From Mixophyes australis (Eukaryota; Chordata; Amphibia; Anura; Limnodynastidae): DNA of 64,000 nucleotides. The DNA lies in NCBI GenBank assembly GCA_036250195.1, contig JAVHZZ010000009.1, positions 100,152,771-100,216,770 on the forward strand, in the 5' to 3' direction. Under the pieces are notes generated by a model that did not search any database, was not told the origin of the DNA, and saw only the letters and a program-made list of their open reading frames with translations. The translations under genes and the position numbers were made by a program. Positions 50,096-61,211 of the stretch are shown one piece after another; the first letter of the stretch is position 1; every line of letters starts with the position of its first letter.

Positions 50096-50377
50096 CATAC
50101 TTACCTACTTTTGAGACCAGCTGTTCGGGAGGAGGGTCCGTCGAGGGGGCGTGGCCACGCAGGATGCACTGTTAGGCTCCGCCCCTGTCAATCTTAGGAA
50201 ATTCTGGCCAATCGTAGCAGGGGACGGGGCCACGATGCCACGGTTAGCCCCGCCCCCGCCATTTACAACAACGGGGAGATGCTGGTTCCGGGATTTTTGC
50301 CTGCTCTCTCGGGAGTCCGGGAGAGCTCCCAAAAATTCAGGAGTCTCCCGGACATTCCGGGAGAGTAGGCAACTATG
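50096..50377. mobile_element. MITE with CATACTTACC ends and 8-bp duplication
   Basis: 282 bp, GC-rich. Left end catacttacctac, right end gtaggcaactatg. Perfect 8-bp duplication CATGGAGG (50088-50095, 50378-50385). The right part carries the gtctcccggacattccggga palindrome-rich motif shared with 61574-61827 and 62525-62813. The 8-bp duplication suggests hAT; the ends lack the usual CAG. Confidence 0.88.
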
Positions 50378-50385
50378 CATGGAGG

Positions 50386-51195
50386 GCTGGTATATGTGGA
50401 GAGATCGCATTTGGTTCCCATCCCCAATGTCTGGGACATTCTCTGATTACACTGTGTGAGAGAGCATAGTTTATCAAGACAATATGATGATGTGTTTAAT
50501 GGAACCGGCTTTTGCAAAAGTTAGAGTTAGTAAAATAATGTGACTGTGTGTAGATTGATTGTGTTACATAAGTAGAAAAACTGTTATTGTTGTAACATAG
50601 GTAATTGTGTGGTGTTAGTTTTTAGCTAAATATGTTTAAATGTGCAGTGTTTGAATGGAATTGTTTTTGAGGGTAGACTGTTATGGAGATGACAAAGTAT
50701 TGTGTTAGATTAAAATGTTTGATTTAGAAAGTGAATAGGTAATATTTGATCGTAAGTGCTTAAATAGTAATTGAGAAGATTGTATAGGACGTGATCTGGG
50801 TAAAGTTAAGTTTAACAGTATATAAGGTATTGCAGGAAGTAGTCAGATTGTAAAGTGAAGCAGATTGTAAAGTGAAGAAAGCGTGTAGATGGCATACTGT
50901 TTGTTATATTACTGAGATTTTCACTTAGATGGAATTGGAAAGAGAAGAAAGTGTGCAGATTGCATAGATAAAGTGCATATAATGTTTGTTATATTGCTGA
51001 GATCAGGACTGGAAAGACTGTTAAACTTAGAAGATTAAAAAGCAGAATAGTTGTTATAAAAGAGTTACTGTACTAAGTTCTGCAAATGTAGTTTAGTGCT
51101 GGATAAATTGAGTGGATAAAATGGCTCATGTGTGAGCCATGCACTTTGTCTTTTCCTTGCTGTATATCCTCCATCTTGCACACCACCACTTGCAG
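50386..51195. other. Unassigned AT-rich DNA
   Basis: Short local repeats (cagattgtaaagtgaag twice near 50843-50878, then related phrases) suggest old tandem duplication. Confidence 0.5.
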
Positions 51196-51496
51196 TTAAT
51201 ATATGCTTATACACACACACTGTCTGTCTCTGATTACATACACACTACTGTCTTACAATCTGATTGCATACACACACACACACACATGTTGTGTTATGAT
51301 TTGATTGTACATACACTATCTTACAATTTAATTACATACACATACAATAGTACAGTCTTACATACAATCTGATTGCACTTACACAAATACACTCTGTCTT
51401 ACAATCTGATTGCATGCACACACACAATCTTGCAATCACCTTGTCTTACAATGTGATTTACAAACACACACTGTCTTACAATCTGATTGCATGCAG

Positions 51497-51543
<47 letters not shown>

Positions 51544-51835
51544 ATGCCCGTGCACACTCACAATCTGAATGCATGCACTGTAAGACTATTCTTGCAATCT
51601 GATTGTATATACACTGTGTTACAATCTGATTTACATGTACACAGTCTTACAATCTGATTGCTCGTGAGTGCGCACCATTACAATCTGATTGCACATGCAC
51701 ACACACACTGTCTTGCAATTTGATTGCACACAGTGTATTACAATCACACACACTATTACACTCTGATTTCACATGCACACACTGTCTTACAATCTGATGT
51801 GCAAACACACACTAAAATCTGATGTACACACATAT
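51196..51835 (+). repeat. Degenerate CA-rich minisatellite (tcttacaatctgattgca unit)
   Basis: About 15-18 units of roughly 30-45 bp. Each has a core near cttacaatctgattgca followed by a (CA)n stretch of varying length. The longest CA run is 51498-51542. Confidence 0.9.
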
Positions 51836-52581
51836 ACACATAATACTATCATGTTTACTTAATAGCATGAAGCAGGCAACGAATTGTATTTCATGTAAAA
51901 TGTTTAATGCTTTCTACACTATTATTTTATGTGTAAATACCGTTACTGAAAATATCTATTGTTAATAAGAATCAGTATTATCTTAAATGAGACTTTGTGT
52001 AAATCCTATATTGATATGATATAATATTCATTCTTTTTTGTATTATACTGTGGTAATCAGAATAGGTAGAGCAGACATTGAAATGGAATTATCTTTCTAA
52101 GAACTGGGTTTAAATGGGAATCTACCCTGTGTGAGTGATAATAGATGTAGTTTATTAAATGGTTATTATGATATTAGCATTAATAGTATATTTGCCTCAT
52201 CATTATACCTTCGTGTGTTCAGATTACCACAGTAAGTAGCACCAAGTAAAGAAACCATTTTAAGTTACGCATACACTTTGATTTACCTAATTTGGGGTCC
52301 TATGAAATTAAAATGCATAATTAATGTTGATTTTCTCTCATGTGATCATTGGGGCACTTGAGTACTACAGGGAATAGCATAGCCCTAATAAAATGATAAG
52401 TATATTTAAAGTCACCTTGGAGATACATGACCTGTATTAATGCGTCCAGCCTGCAGCACTGTGTTTCATATGGTAATGGAACTCCTTGGTGTCTTCTGTG
52501 TGTTATAGTTTTTATTTAACTAACCTCATCTTATTTAACTAACCACATTTACTAATTCATCATTCTTATTGAGCACATCCA
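51836..52581. other. Unassigned AT-rich DNA
   Basis: No gene or repeat recognised. Confidence 0.55.
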
Positions 52582-52589
52582 CTGCACTA

Positions 52590-52865
52590 CAGTGGCGGAT
52601 CCAGGGATCGCCCCCCTAGCAGGGGCTTGCTGCTGATGGCTGCACACTGTGCAGGTCCGTTCAGCATTGACAGTGTGCTGCTCGGCTGCTCTGATTGTGT
52701 TTTAAACACAATCAGAGCAGCGGGACAGCACACTGTCAATGCTGAACGGACCTGCACAGTGTGCAGCCGTCAGCAGCCTTAGAAATTAGAAAGGGGCGGG
52801 GCCTAAATCCCCCCCCCCCCCCCTAAAATCGCCCCGGGTAGAGCAGTTGCCTAGATCCGCCCCTG
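52590..52865. mobile_element. hAT-type hairpin MITE with duplication CTGCACTA
   Basis: 276 bp, ends CAGTGGCGGATCCAGG and, inverted, CAGGGGCGGATCTAGG. Perfect 8-bp duplication CTGCACTA (52582-52589, 52866-52873). The interior is an almost perfect inverted repeat with arms of about 75 bp meeting near 52702 with almost no loop. A C-run follows at about 52809. Confidence 0.93.
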
Positions 52866-53286
52866 CTGCACTAACACCACAACAACCAACCAGCAACGTT
52901 TTTTATCTGTCTAGTGCAAAGTAGTGAAAACAAATGTCTGATTTGTTGCTATGATTTTTGTTGCAAAGTGAACTTTGCGAATCTAAGCGATGCTAATATT
53001 TAACTCTAACTGGAGGTAATTTATGGTGTTCTCTGTAAGCCCCCTTGGTTTGGCACTGGAATATCCAAATGTCCAGCCTAGCTCACTTAAACGTGCTCAC
53101 CTACTCTATGCTCTAGAAGTGCTCCTAGGTGAGTAGAAAAGTGGAAAAATCTCCAGTGACGCACTGTTGAAAAGCGTCAGGGGCATATTCAATAAAGACG
53201 ACAGATCGCGGTTATGCACGTAAAGTGCCAATATGGCACCGCAACATCGCAGATTGTTGCAGGTTTCCCTTCACACCCCATAGGGG

Positions 53287-55089
53287 CAGGGCCGGATTTC
53301 CCGCTAGGCACCCTAGGCGACTGCCTAGGGCCCAGCGGTACCTAGAGGGCCCTGTCAGAGCCAACGGTGAGCGGGGCAGGCAAGGCAGAGGGGCGCTCCC
53401 CTCCGCCTGCCATCCCCCTCTGTCTGCCGGCATAATGCCGAAAAGAAAGAAGTGGAAAGAAAAAAAAAAAAAGAAGTCAGCTGACCGCTCGTCGGGAGTC
53501 TCCTCTCCTCTCTTACTGAAAATGACGTCGGGCGTGATGACGTCACTCCCGACGTGATTTTCAGTAAGAAGTGGCGAGGAGCACTGACTGAGCAGAGAGG
53601 AGGAGCAGCGGCAGCGCGCCATCGAACGGAGAAGTAAACAAGCAGAATAGAAGGTAAGTTAACTAAAGGAGGGGCAATGTCAGAGGTATTAAGGGAGTAT
53701 ATGAGGGGCATGATGGCAATAATATGTATATGGGAGGCATGATGGCAATGATATGTATATGAGGGGCATGATGTCAATAATCTGTATATGGGGGGCATGA
53801 TGGCAATAATATGTATATGGGGGCATGATGGCAATAATATGTATATGGGGGGCATGATGGCAATGATATGTATATGAGGGGCATGATGTCAATAATCTGT
53901 ATATGGGGGGCATGATGGCAATAATATGTATATGGGGGCATGATGGCAATAATATGTATATGGGGGGCATGATGGCAATAATAATAAGTAGCAGAGGGGC
54001 ATGATAGCAATAATTATAAGTAGCAGATGGGCATGAGGGGCATGATGGCAATAATAATAAGTAGCAGAGGGGCATGATGGCAATAATAATAAGTATCAGA
54101 GGGGCATGAGGGGGCATGGTGGCAATAATAAGTATCAGAGGGGCATGATGGCAATAATAAGTATCAGAAGGGCATGAGGGGGCATGATGGCAATAATAAG
54201 TATCAGAAGGGCATGAGGGGGCATGATGGCAATAATAAGTATCAGAGGGGTATGATGGCAATAATAAGTATCAGAGGGGCATGAGGGGGTATGATGGCAA
54301 TAATAAGTATCAGAGGGGCATGAGGGGGCATGATGGCAATAATAAGTATCAGAGGGGCATGATGGCAATAATAAGTATCAGAGGGGCATGAGGGGGCATA
54401 ATGGCAAAAATATGTAGCAGAGGGGCATGATGACACAAATGTGGAAATAAACAAGGGGAGCAAAAATATGGAGGGCACAGTGTGACGATGAAGGGAGTAC
54501 AGTGTACTAAAGGGGAAGTGTGAAGGAGGAGCAAAAGTGATCAAAGTGATGAAGTAGGGGACATTTTTTTCTCTTCTGTACTTCAACTTATTTGGCCAAA
54601 TACATTTTTTGTAGGAGGGAGCTGTGAGAGCTTACACAGGCCCAGTATGCTTGGACTGGGCGTGCAGGGACTGAAGTGACATCATACAGAGGATCAAGGT
54701 ACAGTGCGCAGAGTTGGACCAATATTATCAACTGTCTGGGACTGAAATAACCTTCCTTTTCATCAGCAAACGTGAGTAATGAAAAGTAATCATTTTAACA
54801 GATTATTGAAAAAACTCCTATTATTTAAATGTAATTAATTAAAGCTATGTATAACATTATTTGTGCTCTGTTTTATGTAAGGATTCAATTAAAAGTTAAT
54901 ATTTATTGGTATATCATTGTCTGCACTATCTTCTCAAGTAGGTATTAACAGTTAATATAATCTATGCTTTAAAAAAAAAAAAAAAAATGCATTCCTATGG
55001 ATTGTTTCACTGGGGGGGGGGGCGGGCGGCGGGGTGGGGCCCAAACCAGTATCTTGCCTAGGGCCCTATGAGGTCTAAATCCGGCTCTG
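53287..55089. mobile_element. hAT-type element, 1.8 kb, carrying a minisatellite
   Basis: Ends cagggccggatttcccg and, inverted, cagagccggatttagac. Perfect 8-bp duplication CATAGGGG (53279-53286, 55090-55097). There is no transposase reading frame; open frames inside come from the tandem array. The left quarter is GC-rich with inverted gacgtcgggcgtgatgacgt-like sequence near 53524-53560. A G-run and the gcctagggccc motif lie near each end. Confidence 0.92.
53699..54432 (+). repeat. Minisatellite of gggcatgatggcaataat units
   Basis: About 25 units, two types: early units of about 28-30 bp with atgtatatgg, and later ones with aagtatcagag or aagtagcagag and an extra gggcatgagg block. A higher-order repeat of three early units recurs (53711-53820 and 53846-53960). 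Confidence 0.93.
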
Positions 55090-55181
55090 CATAGGGGTGT
55101 GAAGGGAAACCTGCAATGTTGTGGTTAACGGGAAGTGTGCAGCCACGGATACCTGCAATCTGCCGTCTTAATTGAATATGC

Positions 55182-55632
55182 CCATAAATGTCATATCAGG
55201 GCTGAACCTGGACTTACAGTAGTAACACTCCTTTCAATAAGATCCCAGATGTTCCCATTTTTCTCTTAAAATACTGCCTGTCTTAATTGTCTGTTGCAAT
55301 TTTGTGTGTTTGAAGTTTTTGATTTTCATTGCTCTGTAAATGAGCTTCTCCTCCATAATGTAATAAAGAGGAGCTCAATGGGCCAAGTTGCTCCGCACAG
55401 AAAAGATCAGCCCTAACCATGTTCTCTCTCCATTTCTTTATCTCATTAATTTTACACAAAGTAAATCTTGTTACTGCACAAAACGTCATACTTTCTAGAG
55501 ACACCTTAACGTTGCCCAAATCCTCAGCTTGTGGAAATTTTTGATTTTCCTTACCCGCCGCTATCTTACTCTAAAAGCCTATACAACATGTTACTCATTA
55601 CTGGGTATAATGGTGGGTATAGTTGGTTCTAT
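55182..55632. other. Unassigned DNA
   Basis: No gene or repeat recognised before the 24-bp array. Confidence 0.55.
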
Positions 55633-55868
55633 TATGCTGGGCACTGCTGATTGTGGTATGCTGGGCACTGCTGATTGTGGTATGCTGGGCACTGCTGATT
55701 GTGGTATGCTGGGCACTGCTGATTGTGGTATGCTGGGCACTGCTGATTGTGGTATGCTGGGCATTGCTGATTGTGGTATGCTGGGCATTGCTGATTGTGG
55801 TATGCTGGGCACTGCTGATTGTGGTATGCTGGGCACTGCTGATTGTGGTATGCTGGGCACTGTTGGTT
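55633..55868 (+). repeat. 24-bp minisatellite, nearly ten units
   Basis: Near-identical units tgctgggcactgctgattg plus tggta; two units have cattg for cactg. As the unit is a multiple of three without stops, both strands read open through the array and give false 8-residue repeat proteins. Confidence 0.96.
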
Positions 55869-56234
55869 ATACTAACTAATGTAATTTTTATTGTTTGGAT
55901 ATAATATATTGGCTATATGTTGGCTATAAAATGTAGGTCACTAAAGTAATGCAAATATTCTATACAGATAAGACGATTCAATTTTGCCTTTAGCAAAATA
56001 TTTTTGTGATCTCGATCTGGTTCGTATGTTTCATTTTGCCACTTCTCTTGTTACGTTTGCTAGGAAACATGGCAACAAGATATAGCTCAATGTTATTTAA
56101 GATGATGTACCTTATATTATCACCCTCAGGTTAGCCACAGCTATCATGAAGCCTCTCCAAATCCCAGATTTGCATGGTCACATCCACTATGGTTTAAGAG
56201 CAGGCTAGATGGGCCAAATGATTCTTATCTGTTG
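55869..56234. other. Unassigned DNA
   Basis: No gene or repeat recognised between the 24-bp array and the family D MITE. Confidence 0.5.
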
Positions 56235-56405
56235 TCAAATTCTATTGGATACATTTTTCAAACCTTCTAAAAAGGAAAAGATGAAAGTAATCCCCATAGC
56301 AACCAATTAGATTGTTTCTATCATTTTCTAGAAAGTACTAAATAAATTATAGTATCTAATTGGTTGCTATGGGCAATACCTCAAAGTGTTTGATATATCT
56401 ACACC
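56235..56405. mobile_element. Foldback MITE (family D, copy 2), uninterrupted
   Basis: Inverted arms centred on ccatagcaaccaattagat (left, about 56296) and atctaattggttgctatgg (right, about 56355). It corresponds to 2781-3131 without the hAT insertion. Limits approximate. Confidence 0.6.
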
Positions 56406-56489
56406 TATGTTTCTGAGTAATTCATTATGGTTATTATAGTTGATGATTATAAGTGATGATATGTTGACCACAGTTATAATCCAGTTTAC

Positions 56490-56822
56490 GGGCCTGATTC
56501 ATTAAGGATCTCAAATGAAGAGGATACTCATTTCAGTCTCCTGGACAAAACCATGTTACAATGGAAGGGGTGCAAATAAGTGTTCTGTTTTACACATAAG
56601 TTAAATACTGACTGTTTTTTCATGTAACACACAAATATTTGATAGCTTATTTGTACACTGAAATTTAAAGTTGATATTTGTGTGTTACATGAAAAAACAG
56701 TCAGTAGTTAACTTATGTGTAAAACAGAACACTTATTTGCACCCCTTCCATTGTAACATGGTTTTGTCCAGGAGACTGAAATGAGAATCCTCTTCATTTA
56801 AGAACCTTAATGAATCAGGCCC
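56490..56822. mobile_element. Family B MITE, copy 4, full-length hairpin form
   Basis: Arms 56490-56638 and 56674-56822, 149 bp each, about five mismatches, loop 35 bp. Both arms match the same half of the ordinary family B element (ggacaaaaccatgttacaat), so this copy looks like one half duplicated head to head. Confidence 0.92.
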
Positions 56823-57308
56823 GTACATTCTTGCTGCAAAAGTTGAATTTAGAATATTTGATTTATATTGCTTAATATTACTGAGGTGTCGCTCCTTTAC
56901 CAATGTGTTGAAACAGACCCAGTTCTTCTCTTTTATTCGCTTACATTCTAGTAAAACAGTGATTTTAGGCTTTACTCCACCACATTGGTGACTGCAATTC
57001 AGATCTAAAGTATGCATGAAAGTAGCCAAGTTGGTTCGTGTGTGTGTGTGTGTCCAACTTTTCTTCTGTTAACCACAAAGATTCCTCATTTCTATGTTGA
57101 GCTATGTTGAATAAAGCTTTCCCACTCTGTAATCCTACCACCAGGGTGGTACCATGGCTTCAAATATCAAAGTCTATTGAATAAATGTATAGCTAGCCTC
57201 TTCTAAAATATAGTTTATTTCAAAATAGGATTAGTAAACTAAAATTGTGTGATTAGCTGCACTATCACTTTCATAGGGTACCCTTATTAGTAATGTTGAA
57301 TACTTGAA

Positions 57309-57311
<3 letters not shown>
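56823..57311. other. Unassigned DNA
   Basis: A short (TG)n near 57038; otherwise nothing recognised. Confidence 0.5.
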
Positions 57312-57352
<41 letters not shown>

Positions 57353-57379
57353 TTTACTATTATTATTATTATTATTATT
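57312..57379. repeat. (ATT)n microsatellite
   Basis: About 22 ATT units with one interruption (tttttac) near 57352. Confidence 0.96.
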
Positions 57380-57798
57380 GGAATTGCTCCAAACTTTACA
57401 AAACTTTGTATTTCCTATGTTAAACTAGAAATTTATTTCAGATTCACACACATCCTTGTTGCTCAGCATCAGAGCCGTAACGAGGCAGGTGCGGGCGGTC
57501 CCGCCGCCCCGGGCGCAGTCCCAAGGGGGCGCAATGGCCGCCCGCACCGGCCTCTGTGTGAGGAGTGGAAAAAAAATAAATTAAACAGACCTCAGATTCA
57601 GACTGCCGGCCGCCCGGCGCATCCAAAATGGAGACCGGCACCCGGCTCCACCCCCTTCTGAACTCTGCCCTCTGCCTCAGCGTCTGATGTTGCTAGGCAG
57701 CAGAGGAGCAGAGAAGCAGAGAGGAGCCAGGCAGTGACGGCTGGTAAGGAATAAAGAAGGTAAGCTTCAAAGCAGGGGAAGGGGGGTTTGTGTTGTTA

Positions 57799-58333
57799 TT
57801 ATGGAGGGAGGGAGGATGTAAGCTGCCATTATGGAAGGAGGGAGGAGGAGGGGGGGGGGGATGTAAGCTGCCATTATGGAAGGAGGGAGGAGGGGGGATG
57901 TAAGCTGCCATTATGGAAGGAGGGAGGATGGGGGGGGGAATGTAAGCTGCCACTATGGAAGGAGGGGGGGATGTAAGCTGCCATTATGGAAGGAGGGAGG
58001 GGGGTGGGATGTAAGCTGCCATTATGGAAGGAGGGAGGGGGGGGGATGTAAGCTGCCATTATGGAAGTAGGGAGGGGGGGGGGAAGTAAGCTGCCATTAT
58101 GGAAGGAGGGAGGGAGGGATGTAAGCTGCCATTATGGAAGGAGGGAGGGAGGGGGGATGTAAGCTGCCATTATGGAAGGTGGGAGGGGATGTAAGCTGCC
58201 ATTATGGAAGGAGGGAGGGAGGGGGATGTAAGCTGCCATTATGGAAGGAGGGAGGGAGGGGGGGGGGATGTAAGCTGCCATTATGGAAGGAGGGAGGGGG
58301 GGATGTAAGCTGCTATTATGGAGGGGGGATGCT
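57799..58333 (+). repeat. G-rich minisatellite, about 14 units
   Basis: Units of 34-45 bp: gtaagctgccattatggaag followed by gagggagg and a G-run of varying length. Length variation is almost all in the G-run. Confidence 0.94.
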
Positions 58334-58616
58334 GCTATGCTTTATGAGGGAAGGGGGGGTATGCTGCCATAATGTGTGAGGGAAGGGGGGATGTATTAAT
58401 ATAATGTGTGATATGAGGGTAGCGAGGTTGGGTGTCTTAGTACATGGGTGGGAGGTAGGCTATTAATTTAATGGTGACGTTTAGGTGGGGGCTAATTATT
58501 TAATGGGTACTTTTTTATTTGTGGGGTGCTGGTGGGTCAATTTAATTTATTGATGGGGCTTTTTAATTTAATAGTGGGGTCTATTAATTTCAGGTGAGGT
58601 ATTTATCTGTATCCAA

Positions 58617-59508
58617 GTCACAGGAATGCTCTCTGTATTGTGTGGCGGTCATAGGAATGCTCTCTGTATAGTCTGGAGGTCACAAGAATGCTCTCTGTAT
58701 AGTATGGAGGTCATAGGAATGCTCTCTGTATAATATGGAGGTCACAGGAATGCTCTCTGTTTAGTATGGAGGTCACAGGAATGCTCTCTGTATAGTATGG
58801 AGGTCACAGGAATGCTCTCTGTATAGTATGGCGGTCACAGGAATGCTCTCTGTATAGTATGGCGGTCACAGGAATGCTCTCTGTATAGTATGGCGGTCAC
58901 AGGAATGCTCTCTGTATAGTATGGCAGTCACAGGAATGCTCTCTGTATAGTATGGTGGTCACAGGAATGCTCTCTGTATAGTATGGCGGTCACAGGAATG
59001 CTCTCTGTATAGTATGGCGGTCACAGGAATGCTCTCTGTATAGTATGGCGGTCACAGGAATGCTCTCTGTATAGTATGGTGGTCACAGGAATGCACTCTG
59101 TATAGTATGGCGGTCAAAGGAATGCTCTCTGTATGGTATGGCGGTCACAGGAATGCTCTGTATAGTATGGTGGTCATAGGAATGCTCTCTGTATAGTATG
59201 GTGGTCACAGGAATGCTCTCTGTATACTATGGTGGTCACAGGAATGCTCTCTGTATAGTATGGCGGTCACAGGAATGCTCTCTGTATAGTATGGAGGTCA
59301 CAGGAATGCTCTCTGTATAGTATGGAGGTCACAGGAATGCTCTCTGTATAGTATGGAGGTCACAGGAATGCTCTCTGTATAGTATGGCGGTCACAGGAAT
59401 GCTCTCTGTATAGTATGGAGGTCACAGGAATGCTCTCTGTATAGTATGGAGGTCACAGGAATGCTCTCTGTATAGTATGGAGGTCACAGGAATGCTCTCT
59501 TTATTGTA
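58617..59508 (+). repeat. 31-bp minisatellite, about 29 units
   Basis: Units of gtcacaggaatgctctctgt followed by atagtatggcg. The variable position before gtcaca is g/a/c/t (tggcgg, tggagg, tggtgg), and blocks of the same variant cluster, as expected of local duplications. Confidence 0.96.
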
Positions 59509-59533
59509 TGGTGGACACTAGGAGGCTCTTTAT

Positions 59534-59535
<2 letters not shown>

Positions 59536-59590
<55 letters not shown>

Positions 59591-59601
59591 ATATATATAT
59601 A
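59536..59601. repeat. (TG)n(TA)n microsatellite
   Basis: At the same place in family H as the tract at 6396-6455. Confidence 0.97.
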
Positions 59602-60055
59602 ATAATAATTTCGTGTGATGGTGATAAGGGGGCACAATGTGATAAAGATGGCTCCATGGCACGGTGTGATAAAGGAGAAACTGTGATGGAGGGCACAGTG
59701 TGATGAAGGGGCAGTGTGATACAGATGGTACCGTTACATTTATGTTTTAATTTGTTTCAGTGAGTTTTATTTCAATAACCAATTCATTTTTTTATACAGC
59801 TAGCATGTGATAGCTGCATTTAAAGTACTTTGATTCTATGGAGGCTTATTACATAAAGATCCTTACAAAGCCAGACCGAGAAGAATGGGGAGGGAGGGGG
59901 TTTCAGTGCGGTCTAGAACTTGTAAAGCGCTAGCCACGCCCCCACAGTAGGTTGACCACGCCCACTCGCCGATTGACACTCCCACTTAGATGGGGGCGCC
60001 AGTTCCCTGTCTCGCCCAGGGCACTAAAATGGCTAGTTACGGCACTGCTCAGCAT

Positions 60056-61211
60056 AAACATATCAGATTGACGATTTGATATAAGATTGATGTAGCCATG
60101 GATGTTATATGCAGTGCTCAATATATTTACTCGCCCATAAAGCTTCGGATCCAGGGGGAGCAATCAGGGCATTCTTTCCCCTTAGCACCACATAAAATAT
60201 ATTTTCATATTGTCTGAGACGCAGGCAGAGGATCCCACAGTACACAAACAGAGCAGCCAGGTGGCATCCATTGTCTCTTTCTCAGCTACCAATCAGAGTG
60301 AAGGAGGGATGGGGCTCTGCTAAATCGCCCTCCACCCCTAAAAAAAAGTCTAGGTCCACACCTGGCCTTCTATATCACATAACAATTACTTACAAACACA
60401 AAAAATGAATCAAAATGCTTAACAATAATTTGATGATATATGTCCCTCTTTAAAACACTTCCCTTACTGTAATACGAACTATGGTCTATGCTTTAAGCTG
60501 CCATTATAAAGAGGGAGCACTATATGTCGTTATAGATGGTGCAAATTATTGGGTGATCATTTCTGGCTTTCAGAGAATGCAATCATTACAAAATGAGTTT
60601 AATTTCACCTCAATCAAATAATCAATACAGTATGTCAGTGTCCATTAATATTAAAATGACAGCACAACAAACTTCTAGTTTAATTTTACAGATACAAACT
60701 ATAACTGTCTGTAAAAATATGTTGTAGATTGTTATTCATCAGTAAATGTGTGCGTATAGCCACATTCACCAGTAAATGATGCATTTAATGAAATTAGATT
60801 TTGCGTTGTAATTAGATTCACATTTTTTGGGTGCATTTGGAAAATACTTAAGGTCGTTTTACATTAATGTTACATTTGCATAAAAAGTGCAAACCGCGAG
60901 TGAAAATACCTATAAATGTTATGCATTAGTGTGTCTATTTGCTTTGCAGTCCACATGTGATATGAACCTTTCCCATTATAAAGCCTTGGCTGCTTCCCAC
61001 TAAATCAAGGATTCAATTAGCTTCCACCAGCTCCAGGCTAGATAGACTAGGTTGATCACACTATAATAGGTAAATTCTCAGCGTAGAGTCATAGTGTTAG
61101 CTAGCACAAACCTGGTCAACATGGGGCTGGAGTATTTATGGTGGGGCACACAAAAATACCCCCAAAAAACTGGGTCATTCTCCTCCTGTAAATTGCCAGT
61201 GCTGTGCTAAA
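60056..61211. other. Unassigned AT-rich DNA
   Basis: 60115-60370 ends in an aatcgccctccacccctaaa motif reminiscent of another hAT element, but no paired end was found. Confidence 0.45.

Larger units (their letters stand above)
53181..55181. mobile_element. Foldback MITE split by a hAT-type element
   Basis: Outer ends gggcatattcaataaagac and gtcttaattgaatatgccc are inverted repeats. Inside, gtttcccttcacacccca on the left pairs with ggggtgtgaagggaaac on the right. Without the 1.8 kb insertion and one target copy the element is about 190 bp. Confidence 0.85.
57470..60047. mobile_element. hAT-type element (family H), complete, 2.6 kb, with two minisatellites
   Basis: Ends cagagccgtaacgag and, inverted, cagtgccgtaactag. 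Perfect 8-bp duplication CTCAGCAT (57462-57469, 60048-60055). Contents in order: a GC-rich left part, a G-rich minisatellite (57799-58333), a short unique part also present at 5256-5525, a 31-bp minisatellite (58617-59508), a (TG)n(TA)n tract and a unique right end. No transposase is encoded, so it depends on another element. Confidence 0.93.

Noticed and set aside
53689..54261. 190-codon repetitive minus-strand open frame, and similar ones to 54586
   Set aside because: Translation of the minisatellite inside the hAT-type element; no start context or domain.
55529..55904. Long open frames on both strands with 8-residue repeats
   Set aside because: The 24-bp tandem unit lacks stops in several frames, so openness is automatic.
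57693..58379. Pro- or Gly-rich open frames on both strands
   Set aside because: Translation of the G-rich minisatellite.
58617..59508. Possible CRISPR-like array
   Set aside because: Units are contiguous tandem repeats without unique spacers, and the genome is eukaryotic.
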